A stretch of DNA of 64,000 nucleotides from an uncultured Granulosicoccaceae bacterium (GTDB lineage Bacteria > Pseudomonadota > Gammaproteobacteria > CALCKW01), in NCBI GenBank assembly GCA_937965695.1, contig CALCKW010000009.1, forward strand, positions 1 through 64,000, written 5' to 3'. Position 1 is the stretch's first letter, and every line of letters starts with the position of its first letter. The translations under genes and the position numbers were made by a program. Below, one piece after another: positions 35,152 to 44,742 of the stretch. The notes below the pieces were generated by a model. The model did no database searches and was not told the DNA's origin. It was given only the letters and a program-made list of their open reading frames with translations.

Positions 35152-36543
35152 CTACTTAAGTACGTTCTCGATACCCTGTGACTGGAACTTTTCACGCAAG
35201 CGAGTGAGCTTTGTAATCGGCTGCCAATAGAGACCAAAACTGATGCCCCGCTCGTCTATCACTACATCTTCTTGAATACCCGTCTCGTCGTTAGGTCGAT
35301 TACTTTCGATACTGTCGAAGAAGGCATCGAGCGAGGTACCCCAAGCTGCTGATATTTGGTACGAAACGCCAATACTGTAATTCACTTCGTCGTCCTGACG
35401 TACAACATTGTCATATTTGATATCGGCCAATCCTGTGGTTAGACGCAAACCCCAAACACTGGTTAAAGCGTACCCAAGATCGAATGTGGCGCGTGTTTCA
35501 GCTCGATCATCTTCTTGACTCGTTTCGTCCACAAACTCGAGATTGGTATTACTGAGTTCCAGCCCGGCATTCCATATATTTCCACCTCGATTAACACCAA
35601 GGGCAAACCGCTTTTCATAAAATGGGCCCAACCCTGTATTCAAGCCAGCATCAAGATTAGCTTGTAAGTCTCTAACGGTGCTAAAAGTCTCATCAGTAAA
35701 TTTTTGAGAGCCTGAAAGAGTCATCGCAGTCGATCTAGACATCTGGCGACTGAATCCTATTCGAAATAAATCTTCATCGCGGGATGTTTCGCTGTTATCT
35801 ACCGGCTCAAAATCAGTGCTGCTACTTCGGCCAACATCAACGTCCAGCAGTGTTTTACCTTGAGCATAGGTATAGCGAGCGAAGATGTTCTGTATGCCAA
35901 ATTCATCATCGCTTTCTTTAAATGAGATATCGGTGTTTTCGAAGTGCAAACCCATCGTGTTCGTGCGTGAAAATCGATGACTCCAATCTGTTCGCAGCGC
36001 GAGTTGACGAGTTTGTTCTGGATCGTCCTCTTGGTCGCCAAGCAAGTAGAAAAGATCGACGTTTAACGTATCGACCGGTGTGATACGCCAAGACGTAGAT
36101 GGACCTGTAATGAAGTAATTGGTCAAAAAGCGCTCGTCTCTGTCGGCCAACTGGGCAAGGTCGTTACCCTGCTCCACGGCATAGTCAGCAAGCAGCCAAG
36201 ATATTTGCCCAGGACGTAGATTGAATAGAGCATACAGTGACGCGCGAATGTCACTGTTTTGCACACTCTCAATCCCGTTTCCTTCACTTAAACCCAGTGA
36301 TAGATCAAAGTCTAGATCTAAGTTCTGCGCACGGGTCGAACCACTGAATTCACCAATAATTTCGTGTGTCGCACCATCTGTTTCACCTTCAGATTCTGCG
36401 ACACGATCGATGTTGTCTGTAGTCTGATAGCGATACAGAGCATTTGAACTGAAATCTATGGCATAGACCGGCGATACTGCAGCGCACGCCAAAAGAGGAA
36501 GCCCAATTAGGCTCAAGCGACATTTATGGTTGCGCAATTTCAT
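35152..36543 (-). CDS. Exopolysaccharide-associated outer membrane beta-barrel protein
   Basis: A 463-residue exported protein. The signal peptide (to about residue 28, VSPVYA) is followed by alternating amphipathic strands throughout with many Asp/Glu-rich loops, as in the TIGR03016-like or EpsL-like barrels found in exosortase-type EPS clusters. It probably serves in export or assembly of polysaccharide at the outer membrane. Its ATG overlaps the kinase stop by one base. Sequence identity in this family is low, so the class is firmer than the exact name. Confidence 0.75.
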   Translation of the reverse strand: MKLRNHKCRLSLIGLPLLACAAVSPVYAIDFSSNALYRYQTTDNIDRVAESEGETDGATHEIIGEFSGSTRAQNLDLDFDLSLGLSEGNGIESVQNSDIRASLYALFNLRPGQISWLLADYAVEQGNDLAQLADRDERFLTNYFITGPSTSWRITPVDTLNVDLFYLLGDQEDDPEQTRQLALRTDWSHRFSRTNTMGLHFENTDISFKESDDEFGIQNIFARYTYAQGKTLLDVDVGRSSSTDFEPVDNSETSRDEDLFRIGFSRQMSRSTAMTLSGSQKFTDETFSTVRDLQANLDAGLNTGLGPFYEKRFALGVNRGGNIWNAGLELSNTNLEFVDETSQEDDRAETRATFDLGYALTSVWGLRLTTGLADIKYDNVVRQDDEVNYSIGVSYQISAAWGTSLDAFFDSIESNRPNDETGIQEDVVIDERGISFGLYWQPITKLTRLREKFQSQGIENVLK

Positions 36544-37424
36544 CAGATTATCTCTGCCAAAGGCTCATCATTGAGCACGGTACCAATGAGTTTGCTTTGG
36601 TCGACGTCGTGGCAAATACTCGCTATTTGATTTGCGCTGACCTTGCCATAGGGCACGACCAGAATAATGTAGTCCACGAGGTTTGCCAAAATTTTTGCAT
36701 CCGCAGACGAAGAGATAGATGGCGCATCTACAATGACATAACGATCTCTGTATCGACGAGATACTTCATTAAAGAAACCGTGCATCGTGCGAGATGAAAA
36801 ATACTCCGTTGCAGATTCGCGCTTACCACCAACGGGCACCATACGCATACGAGGTATGCCAGACGGTCTAACGACGGAATCGATACCAATTGTCGGGTCA
36901 GCCAAAAAATCTGTCAGGCCTTTGCCATTATCGAGCTTCGCCAATTGCAAGATTTTGTGTAAGTGTGGATCACGTAAATTGCAATCAAGTAACAACGATG
37001 TCTTACTGTCTTCAAATGCGATAGAAGCCGCTAAGTTCATCGACACAAAACTACCACCGCCACCAGGCGTGACAGAAGTGACCATCACCGTAAAGTTTTG
37101 GTTGTTACGCAGGCTCATCAATCGCGTTCGAAGCTCGCGAAAAGTATCGACCAATTTCCGATTTTCACTTTGAGGGTGAATAATCTTTAGATAATCAAGC
37201 TGAGCCTTGCTAAACAACCGAGGATCTTGCATCTGAACAATTGTTTTGGGCGAACTCGCTGCTCGGCGCACTACACCACGACGGCTCGATTCAGAACTAA
37301 CCAGCTGTCGACCAGGAATATTGGCGTTGGCGGGTTTCCTGACCACACGAATTCTATTTGGGTCGATAGGTTTTTGCATATTTACTCTCGGATCGAGCGG
37401 GTCGATTTGGCGGTTCTGGTTCAC
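36543..37424 (-). CDS. BY-kinase-like (CpsD/CapB-type) ATPase with degenerate P-loop
   Basis: A 293-residue protein. Residues 1-75 are a basic, Pro/Arg-rich leader. The ATPase core then shows VMVTSVTPGGGGSFVSMNLA, Walker A' LLLDCNLRDPH and Walker B YVIVDAPS. In active BY-kinases the P-loop ends GKS/T. Here the lysine is replaced by glycine (GGGGS). The C-terminus (NDEPLAEII) also lacks the usual tyrosine cluster. It overlaps the chain-length gene (ATGA), as the cytosolic partner of such proteins does. It may be a structural regulator rather than a kinase. Confidence 0.85.
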   Translation of the reverse strand: MNQNRQIDPLDPRVNMQKPIDPNRIRVVRKPANANIPGRQLVSSESSRRGVVRRAASSPKTIVQMQDPRLFSKAQLDYLKIIHPQSENRKLVDTFRELRTRLMSLRNNQNFTVMVTSVTPGGGGSFVSMNLAASIAFEDSKTSLLLDCNLRDPHLHKILQLAKLDNGKGLTDFLADPTIGIDSVVRPSGIPRMRMVPVGGKRESATEYFSSRTMHGFFNEVSRRYRDRYVIVDAPSISSSADAKILANLVDYIILVVPYGKVSANQIASICHDVDQSKLIGTVLNDEPLAEII

Positions 37425-38947
37425 GCTGAACCTCCAGTAACACGGATCCAGCCAGCGATCCCGTAAGAGGCAAAAATAGCCAGTACAGCCACTGCTAATA
37501 CAAACTTTCCTCTGTATATTCCAGAGCTCTCGGTCGGGCCTTTGTGATGGGGAACAACCGCCAAAACAGGTAGCCCTAGGTTTTCAAGCATATCTGATGG
37601 TAAGCGGAGCTTAGGATCCACTTTCAAGAATGCAAACAGCAGTCCCAACGGCAGCAAAACTGCCAAAATTAAGCCTCCGGCTAAAAAGTGTAAAAATCTC
37701 AAGCCCTTGGGGATAGTCGGCACCACCGCTGGCTCCTGAATACGAAACGATAGACCTTGTCGCTGCTCATCGAGGTTCATCGATACACGCGCTTGTTCAC
37801 GGCGACGTAGCATATCCTGATAGATCTCTTGATTAACGTCATAATCTCTTTTCAAATCGGCCAACTGCGCACCAAAATTATTGCTAGAACTGGCACGCTC
37901 TGATTCCTTTCGCAGCATAGCGCGCTGTTGACTAAGACGGACACGCAAGGTCTCTACGGCGAGAGTAGCTCTCGCTTGCTGACCTTTCAGTTGCTGATAA
38001 ACAGGACTGATTGAAGCTCTCTCCCGGTCTAACTGACTCGAATTGCCGTTGCGATTATCACGCTCTCGCCCGGCCATTTGACGAAGATCGTTGATCTGTT
38101 GTTTTAGACGAACGATGTCAGGATACGTATCGGTGTAATCTAAACGCAGACGCTCAATTTCATTTTGAAGCTGTCCAATCTGCTCCTGATACTGAGTCTC
38201 ACGATAGACACTGACCGCAGATACAGATTCGCCCGCTATCTGTCGTTCCAGTGATGAGGCTTGAGCCTGAGCTTCTCGAAGGTCAAGTTCTGTTTTCTCG
38301 ATACCACGTCGAAGGTCAATAATTTCTTGGTCAATATTATTGCCATTGCTGACAATGCCCAATCCGGACACCGCGCGAAAATCGCGCAATCGTTCTTCTG
38401 ACCCAGCTAACTTTTCACGGTAGACCTGTACCTGATTTTGGATGAAATCAAAAGCCTCGTTACTTTCACGCGATTGCTCTTGAATGCTACGTTCCAAGAA
38501 TAAATCGCCGAATTGTTTAGTCACGTTGTAAGCTAAGCTTGGATTTGTATTTTTGTAGGCGATCAAAAATGTGTCGCCAGGCAAGTCTGATACAACCGTG
38601 TTTTTGTATAACTCGAGACGAATACGTTCAATGTCCGCCAAGTCAGTAACACCATCCGCTAGATTGTTACTGCGAATGACGTGATCGACGATGTCTCGGC
38701 TAAAAATAACTTCACGTGCTATTTCGGCTCGATCCTGAACTTCAGTCGCTTCCGCCGTACCTTCTAATAGCGGCTTAATGATGTTGCTCGAATCTGCCAG
38801 TATAGTCACTGTAGATTCATACTTCGCTTTGTGAAGCCAACCGGCAGCAAGTATCGCGAGTGCAATGCCCATAAAAGCCAGCACTAACATGCCGCGCCGC
38901 GCAATAATTTCACGATTAAACATCGCGAGTGTTTCTTCAATATTCAC
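37421..38947 (-). CDS. Polysaccharide chain-length determinant (Wzz/PCP type, exosortase-locus form)
   Basis: A 508-residue inner-membrane protein. It has an N-terminal helix (about 20-42), a large periplasmic region with long coiled coils (about 160-390, rich in Glu/Gln/Arg), and a second helix near 430-450 with the PxP-type segment before it (EPAVVPTIPKGL). A further helix lies near the C-terminus (about 485-503). It controls EPS chain length and contacts the export lipoprotein. It is the second gene of the operon, 56 bases after it. Confidence 0.92.
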   Translation of the reverse strand: MNIEETLAMFNREIIARRGMLVLAFMGIALAILAAGWLHKAKYESTVTILADSSNIIKPLLEGTAEATEVQDRAEIAREVIFSRDIVDHVIRSNNLADGVTDLADIERIRLELYKNTVVSDLPGDTFLIAYKNTNPSLAYNVTKQFGDLFLERSIQEQSRESNEAFDFIQNQVQVYREKLAGSEERLRDFRAVSGLGIVSNGNNIDQEIIDLRRGIEKTELDLREAQAQASSLERQIAGESVSAVSVYRETQYQEQIGQLQNEIERLRLDYTDTYPDIVRLKQQINDLRQMAGRERDNRNGNSSQLDRERASISPVYQQLKGQQARATLAVETLRVRLSQQRAMLRKESERASSSNNFGAQLADLKRDYDVNQEIYQDMLRRREQARVSMNLDEQRQGLSFRIQEPAVVPTIPKGLRFLHFLAGGLILAVLLPLGLLFAFLKVDPKLRLPSDMLENLGLPVLAVVPHHKGPTESSGIYRGKFVLAVAVLAIFASYGIAGWIRVTGGSA

Positions 38948-39003
38948 ACCAAGGCTCTCTTAGTTTGTCTGGCGATCAGTTCTAACAGAATGCTTCAAGC
39001 TTT

Positions 39004-39726
39004 CTAGAATCGGCGTTCTGGGATAGTCAGTACATCGCCCGCTTTGAGCTCGACGTTAGTACTCAAATCACCTTTGTAGATGATATGGTCCAAACGAATT
39101 TTCAAAGCGCTAGCTTCTGCAGACTGCTCATTCTTGCGATACAGGCGTGCGCGAGCTGGCACAGCGAAGTCTGATAGGCCACCTGCTTCCAACACCAGAT
39201 CCAAAATGGTCATTCCCTGACGATATGGCAATGAGGTTGGTTGATTGATCGCACCGGTTACACGAACTCGATTCAAAAATTGATGGCTGACGAGATCAGT
39301 TAAAATGACTGAAACTTTAGGTTGTCTAATAAACTGCTCTAGCTTAGCTTCGATATTTTTAGCCACCTGTTCAGCCGTTAACCCGCCTGCCCGCACATCT
39401 CCTATCAGAGGTGCAGATACAAATCCATCTGGACGCACCGGAACCTCTACTGAAAGGTCTGGGTTGCGCCACACTGAAATTTGTATTTTGTCATCGACTC
39501 CAATACGGTATTCACCGGTCGAATTGTCGGAGGTCACCGTATTGCTCGCAGGAGCAATTGAAGCTTCCTGCCCACCAAGGACTCGCGTTGGTGTCTCAGC
39601 AACAGGCTGCAACTGCGGTGCAACAGGGGTCGCTGGCGTTGATGTAGTCGACGTTCTAGGTGCTTGACTACAAGCGCTCAGCGTCACTACCAGTCCTAGC
39701 GCCATCATTACCCGAATGCTCGCCAT
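39004..39726 (-). CDS. Exopolysaccharide export lipoprotein (Wza-like)
   Basis: A 240-residue protein with a lipoprotein signal ending LSAC (lipid-modified cysteine near residue 19) and a Thr/Pro/Ala-rich linker. A polysaccharide export domain follows (YRIGVDDKIQISVWRNPDLS, then PLIGDVRAGGLTAEQV), plus a SLBB domain (VRVTGAINQPTSLPYRQG). It should form the outer-membrane or periplasmic exit channel. It is the first gene of the nine-gene leftward EPS operon, with an AGGA-type ribosome site, and is divergent from the J-domain gene. Confidence 0.94.
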   Translation of the reverse strand: MASIRVMMALGLVVTLSACSQAPRTSTTSTPATPVAPQLQPVAETPTRVLGGQEASIAPASNTVTSDNSTGEYRIGVDDKIQISVWRNPDLSVEVPVRPDGFVSAPLIGDVRAGGLTAEQVAKNIEAKLEQFIRQPKVSVILTDLVSHQFLNRVRVTGAINQPTSLPYRQGMTILDLVLEAGGLSDFAVPARARLYRKNEQSAEASALKIRLDHIIYKGDLSTNVELKAGDVLTIPERRF

Positions 39727-39970
39727 AATTTCCTCTCAAAGTAAAAAGCTATATATTAACTAAAGCCCCAGCAACAGTTGCCTGCCATAGCGCACTGCCT
39801 GTCGGCGAAATATGGACGAAATAGACCCATGGTTACCAAAGCCTTATCGTCAATCTTCTGGAATAGTTGATCCCAAATCACTGATATCAATTGTAAAGTC
39901 AACTATATGCGCAATTGGCCGACTAATAGACATTCGGGCAATTTTAATTCAACACACGGTTACGTATTTA

Positions 39971-40483
39971 ATGGATGCCAAGTACAGAAACGCGTTCCAA
40001 GAGCTAGATCTAAGCGATATAAACGCATCCTGGGACGAAGTACGATCAAGCTACAAGCGAAAAGTTCAGCAACTGCACCCTGACCGTGTCCTGCATGAAG
40101 ACCAGTCTGCAGCGAACCAAGACGAATTCATTCGCGTAACACGGGCATACAAATTACTGAACGAATATCATCGAAAAAACGATGATCTTCCTCGTGATTA
40201 CGTCCAGCAAGCTGACCCAGCGATGCGAGTCAATCTGGATGAATTCAGCAAAGTAAATAATGTGGAACTAGCAAGTGTTCTCGCATCCATAAAATACGGT
40301 GATCAACGTAGCCTCACTGTACTGAAAGTTGTGGTCGCCTCCTGCTTACTGGCTCTCTTTTGCGCAATTGGTATTTTATCGTTTGCACAATGGCAAAAGT
40401 CTCAAGTGCCACCTGTTACACCCTTCACCACTGAAAAGCCCATGCCTTTAACTGAAGGCAACCAGACAGACACAGAAAACTAG
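39971..40483 (+). CDS. Membrane-anchored J-domain protein
   Basis: 170 residues from the ATG at 39971. The N-terminal J domain (about 4-75) contains the HPD tripeptide in KVQQLHPDRV and ends AYKLLNEYH. A single membrane helix (about 117-138, VVVASCLLALFCAIGILSFA) and a short Pro/Thr-rich tail follow. This puts the J domain in the cytosol, where it could recruit DnaK to the membrane. No Shine-Dalgarno is evident at either this ATG or the one at 39812, and the extra 53 residues of the longer form show no homology. It lies inside the EPS locus on the opposite strand, so a role in EPS assembly is possible. Confidence 0.75.
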   Translation: MDAKYRNAFQELDLSDINASWDEVRSSYKRKVQQLHPDRVLHEDQSAANQDEFIRVTRAYKLLNEYHRKNDDLPRDYVQQADPAMRVNLDEFSKVNNVELASVLASIKYGDQRSLTVLKVVVASCLLALFCAIGILSFAQWQKSQVPPVTPFTTEKPMPLTEGNQTDTEN

Positions 40484-40807
40484 CGCCGACTAGCGCACAG
40501 ACGGTAATTATAAAAGATATTCCAATCCGAAACCGTCGATGTACGCATAAGCACCTTTCATCGAACGGTTGAATCTTACTCGTGTTGCGCCTGATGACGT
40601 GTTACAAAAATCACACGTTCGAAAGGTCACATTTATTTGGTTCTCGATCAAGGAGTTTTGACCACCTTTAAAGCAGTGGGGTTGCGCTCCTTTTAACCTC
40701 TGTTTGATCGCAGCCGCGCCATGCAGTAGACAGTACAAGTAGTTCAATAGCTGCTGATACAATCAAACCGCCACTATTCCAGCGATGCACAAGCAACCAT
40801 CAAATGT
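40484..40807. other. 324-base intergenic region without a clear gene
   Basis: It separates the J-domain gene from the convergent EpsB-type gene. An 84-codon leftward frame (40508-40762) exists, but it has no ribosome site and no recognisable family. I saw no strong terminator. Confidence 0.5.
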
Positions 40808-42211
40808 CTACCTTGCACCTTTGCCCAGGAGTACTACTTCAACCGTTTGCAACATGATAAAGATATCCAAAAATAGCGTGTGGTTCTTTACGTAATACAA
40901 ATCAAATTCATGCTTTTTACGGGCATCTTCATCTGACGCGCCATAGGGATAACTAACTTGCGCCCAGCCAGTTAACCCGGGTTTCACTTGGTGGCGCTCT
41001 GCATAGTAAGGCACCTTTTGCGTTAACTCGTCTACAAAGTTTGGACGCTCTGGTCTAGGCCCCACCAAACTCATGTCACCCCGTAATACATTTAAAATCT
41101 GTGGCAATTCGTCAATGCGCATCATACGAATCACTTCACCCACCTTGGTCACGCGTGAATCATTACGGGTAGCCCATTGGGCACCATCTTTCTCTGCATC
41201 AACCGTCATACTTCTGAACTTTATTACACCGAAGCTTTTACCCGCAAAACCAATACGATCTTGAGTGTAAAAAATTGGACCTTTGAAACGACATTCAATT
41301 TTAATCGCTAAGGCAGTAAGCAACATAACTGGCCAGCTGATACCCAACAGTAGGAGGCTAGCGGAAACATCCGTTAGACGCTTCAATACTTCTTCCGCGC
41401 GATTAACTCGAAATCCATCGGCATAGATGAACCAACTCGGGCGGACCAATTCAAGGGGTAAAAAGCCTGCTTCTCGTTCGAAAAAGCCGTGTATTTCTAC
41501 AACTTTAACCCCTTTCAAACGGCATTCAATCAGCTGATCACCTGGAAGTCGTGATCGGCGATCGTCCAGAGCGACGACCAGTTCCTCAACATCGTGCTCA
41601 ACACAATATTCATACAGAGTTTTATCTGACTTGAATACTCGCTCTGGGTCCACTTGTACACTGCCTTCTCCCAAGTCGAGAAAATGAACAATGTTAAATC
41701 CTCGACGATCCGCGCGCCTGCGGAGCCTTGCAAAAATTGTAGAGGCCGTCTCTCCGACACCGATAACGCTTACGCGTCTTTTTAGCGTCTCTTGTTCTAC
41801 GAGTGGAAGAAAAAGTGGACGAATAGTACCGATAGTAAAAAACGAAACCACAATTGCTATAGCAGTGACCCCGCGGCCCATATAAGAATCAGGAAACAGG
41901 TAAAACACAATCATCAACGCGATACTACCGGCTAAAAAACCGAGTGCAATTCGCATTAACACACCCAGTGCACCGCCGCGAAAGTGCGACTGGTAAAGCC
42001 CAAATGCAACGAGGGAGAAGGTCATCACGACACCAAAAACCACTGTTGCTAAGTTCAGAAGGGGAAGTGTTTCTTCAATGGAGGTCGTACTTCCACCAAA
42101 GCGAATGAAAGCAGCCAGTTGCACTGCTCCCATGCAAACAAGCAGTTCGGTCATCCAGAACAGCAAAAAAGGTGTTCTGATATAAAAACCTAATATTGTT
42201 AGTGATCCCAC
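40808..42211 (-). CDS. EPS-initiating undecaprenyl-phosphate sugar phosphotransferase (EpsB/TIGR03013 type)
   Basis: A 467-residue polyprenyl-phosphate hexose-1-P transferase. About four N-terminal helices (15-130) and a CoA-binding-like Rossmann region (VSVIGVGETASTIFARLRRR) precede a fifth helix near 290. The catalytic bacterial sugar transferase domain follows: FGVIKFRSMTVDAE, MRIDELPQILNVLRGDMSLVG, then KPGLTGWAQVSYPYG. It loads the first sugar phosphate onto the lipid carrier. It has its own promoter region, divergent from the UDP-sugar dehydrogenase. Confidence 0.93.
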   Translation of the reverse strand: MGSLTILGFYIRTPFLLFWMTELLVCMGAVQLAAFIRFGGSTTSIEETLPLLNLATVVFGVVMTFSLVAFGLYQSHFRGGALGVLMRIALGFLAGSIALMIVFYLFPDSYMGRGVTAIAIVVSFFTIGTIRPLFLPLVEQETLKRRVSVIGVGETASTIFARLRRRADRRGFNIVHFLDLGEGSVQVDPERVFKSDKTLYEYCVEHDVEELVVALDDRRSRLPGDQLIECRLKGVKVVEIHGFFEREAGFLPLELVRPSWFIYADGFRVNRAEEVLKRLTDVSASLLLLGISWPVMLLTALAIKIECRFKGPIFYTQDRIGFAGKSFGVIKFRSMTVDAEKDGAQWATRNDSRVTKVGEVIRMMRIDELPQILNVLRGDMSLVGPRPERPNFVDELTQKVPYYAERHQVKPGLTGWAQVSYPYGASDEDARKKHEFDLYYVKNHTLFLDIFIMLQTVEVVLLGKGAR

Positions 42212-42417
42212 GCTGTTCGCATTCCTAAGTTAAATGTTTCCGTACCTATTCAGTAAGATATCGGTCAATGGGTTGGTTTGTGAAGGGTTGAGGTTAGTTG
42301 CATTTCTGCCGCTAGGGGTAGTCTAGCTGTCCTTAAGCATTGCCACGTCATACTTGTGGAAGCACAGCTATAGTCTAATGACTAGCTAAACCTTAAATAT
42401 ACAGGAAGGATCAAGAC

Positions 42418-43701
42418 TTGAATGCGAACCAATTAAAAGACGCAAACATTGCTGTAATCGGCCTTGGCTACGTCGGGCTTCCATTGGCCGTTGAGTTCGG
42501 CAAGCAATACGCTACCACTGGGTTTGACGTATACGAGGAACGCGTGAAAGAGCTCCAGAGTGGGTTTGACCGCACACTAGAAGTCGACAAAGAAGAGCTC
42601 GCTGATTCTCCAAAACTTAAATACAGCTGTGAACCAGCGGACTTATGCAAAAGTAATGTTTTCATTGTTACTGTACCGACACCTATTGATATAGCTAACC
42701 AGCCGGACCTGACACCACTCCGCAAAGCCAGTGAAACGATAGGCAAGGCGTTGAATAAAGGTGACGTGGTTATCTATGAGTCGACAGTTTATCCCGGGGC
42801 TACAGAAGAAATTTGTGTCCCGGTATTAGAAAAATTTTCAGGCTTAAAATTTAACGAAGATTTCTTTTGTGGGTATAGCCCTGAAAGAATAAATCCTGGT
42901 GACAAAGAGCATCGCGTCACAAATATACTTAAAGTGACTTCAGGGTCTACGGACGAGATTGCTGATTATGTCGACGCGCTCTACCGCAGCATAATACCGG
43001 CGGGCACTCACAAAGCAGCGAGTATCCGAGTTGCAGAAGCAGCAAAGGTCATCGAAAACACGCAACGTGATGTAAATATAGCCTTGGTCAATGAGCTCGC
43101 GTTGATTTTTGATCGCCTGGGCATCGACACACTTGATGTTCTAGAAGCCGCCGGCACAAAGTGGAATTTTCTCCCGTTTAAACCGGGATTAGTGGGTGGC
43201 CATTGCATCAGCGTAGACCCCTATTATTTAACTCACAAAGCTCAGCAAATTGGATATCATCCAGACGTTATTTTAGCTGGGCGTCGTATCAACGATGGCA
43301 TGGGACAACATGTTGCTGAGCGCGTGATTCGCCAGATGGCTAGTAATAGAATTGAAATAGTGAATTCAAAAGTATTGATGCTCGGACTTGCATTTAAGGA
43401 AAACTGCCCTGATCTGAGAAACACTAGGGTTGTTGACATCATTGCAGAGCTAGAGAAATACAATGCCAATGTCGATGTCTATGACCCATGGGTGGATGCG
43501 GATGAAGCGTATCATGAATACGGAATTAGACCCGTTCCCGAGCCAGAAAAAAACCACTACGATGCAATAATTATCGCTGTTGGACATAAGCAATTTCTTG
43601 CTTTGGGCGCCAACCAGATCAGAGAGTTTGGCCGAGATGAGCACGTGCTGTTCGATGTCAAAGGTCTTTTCCCGCGTGACCTCGTCGACGCGCGTCTCTA
43701 A
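42418..43701 (+). CDS. UDP-N-acetylhexosamine/UDP-glucose 6-dehydrogenase (TviB/WbpA family)
   Basis: 427 residues from a TTG with AGGAAGGA upstream; no in-frame ATG fits. The NAD motif [18 protein letters not shown] (about 10-27), the VPTPID segment and the catalytic cysteine C263 in [12 protein letters not shown] are present. The closest type oxidises UDP-GlcNAc (or UDP-GalNAc) to the uronic acid in two NAD-dependent steps. An epimerase follows 27 bases on, matching the TviB-TviC pair that makes UDP-GalNAcA. UDP-glucose is the alternative substrate. Confidence 0.92.
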   Translation: MNANQLKDANIAVIGLGYVGLPLAVEFGKQYATTGFDVYEERVKELQSGFDRTLEVDKEELADSPKLKYSCEPADLCKSNVFIVTVPTPIDIANQPDLTPLRKASETIGKALNKGDVVIYESTVYPGATEEICVPVLEKFSGLKFNEDFFCGYSPERINPGDKEHRVTNILKVTSGSTDEIADYVDALYRSIIPAGTHKAASIRVAEAAKVIENTQRDVNIALVNELALIFDRLGIDTLDVLEAAGTKWNFLPFKPGLVGGHCISVDPYYLTHKAQQIGYHPDVILAGRRINDGMGQHVAERVIRQMASNRIEIVNSKVLMLGLAFKENCPDLRNTRVVDIIAELEKYNANVDVYDPWVDADEAYHEYGIRPVPEPEKNHYDAIIIAVGHKQFLALGANQIREFGRDEHVLFDVKGLFPRDLVDARL

Positions 43702-43728
43702 AAAATACGTATAACAGGAAACATCCGC

Positions 43729-44736
43729 ATGAAAGTACTTATCACGGGAACGGCAGGCTTTATAGGTTCCACACTCGCCAATAAACTATTAGCTCGCGGT
43801 GATGAAGTAGTCGGTATCGACAATCTGAATGACTATTATGACGTTACTCTGAAACAAGCTCGGCTAGATCGCTTGTTACCGCAAAAAGGCTTCACCGATG
43901 TGAGAGCAAGCCTGGAAGACAAAGCTGCAGTAGATAAAGTCTTTAAGGAACACAAACCAGATCGAGTAGTCAATCTTGCAGCACAAGCCGGTGTGCGATA
44001 CTCACTAGAAAACCCTCATGCTTACATAGACGCAAACATTGTCGGTTTCTTGAACATTCTAGAGAACTGTCGTCACCATGATGTAGGTCATCTAGTTTAC
44101 GCGTCTTCAAGCTCGGTCTACGGTGCGCACACCAATATGCCCTTTTCTATTCATGACCATGTAGATCATCCAGTCAGCTTGTATGCGGCAACAAAAAAAT
44201 CAAATGAACTCATGGCACACACCTACAGCCATTTGTTTAACCTGCCGGTAACGGGTTTGCGATTTTTTACCGTTTATGGTCCATGGGGTCGCCCGGATAT
44301 GGCGTTGTTCATGTTTACCCGCAAAATATTAGCCGGTGAGCCGATCGACGTATTTAACTACGGCAACCACAAACGTGATTTCACTTTTGTCAAAGATATT
44401 GTAGAAGGTGTCACGCGTACCCTAGACAGCGTAGCAACGCCTAACCCAGACTGGAATCCTGCTAACCCAGATTCCGCGAGCAGCAGTGCTCCCTACCGCG
44501 TTTACAACATCGGTAACAATAGCCCAGTGGATCTGGTGCGATATATCGAAGTGTTGGAAGACAAGCTGGGTAAAAAGGCTATTCGCAACCTGTTGCCTTT
44601 GCAACCAGGTGATGTACCAGACACCTACGCCGATGTTTCAGATCTCGTGCGCGACGTAGACTACAAGCCTGAGACCACTATTGAAGAAGGTATTGGCCAC
44701 TTTGTTGACTGGTATAGAGATTACTACAAAGTATAA
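43729..44736 (+). CDS. NAD-dependent UDP-sugar 4-epimerase (CapI/UDP-glucuronate epimerase-like)
   Basis: A 335-residue extended SDR. The NAD loop TGTAGFIGS is at 6-14, the catalytic serine is in [11 protein letters not shown], and the YxxxK motif is in YAATKKS. It also has the conserved [26 protein letters not shown] of the UDP-glucuronate 4-epimerase group. With the dehydrogenase just upstream it would provide an acidic sugar donor for the EPS. The precise hexuronate or N-acetyl form is not resolved. Confidence 0.92.
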   Translation: MKVLITGTAGFIGSTLANKLLARGDEVVGIDNLNDYYDVTLKQARLDRLLPQKGFTDVRASLEDKAAVDKVFKEHKPDRVVNLAAQAGVRYSLENPHAYIDANIVGFLNILENCRHHDVGHLVYASSSSVYGAHTNMPFSIHDHVDHPVSLYAATKKSNELMAHTYSHLFNLPVTGLRFFTVYGPWGRPDMALFMFTRKILAGEPIDVFNYGNHKRDFTFVKDIVEGVTRTLDSVATPNPDWNPANPDSASSSAPYRVYNIGNNSPVDLVRYIEVLEDKLGKKAIRNLLPLQPGDVPDTYADVSDLVRDVDYKPETTIEEGIGHFVDWYRDYYKV

Positions 44737-44742
44737 GAATGA

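Noticed and set aside
40508-40762. 84-codon leftward frame between the J-domain and EpsB-type genes
   Set aside because: It has no Shine-Dalgarno and no family match that I can recognise, and its composition is unlike the neighbours. A small protein cannot be excluded, but it is not supported.
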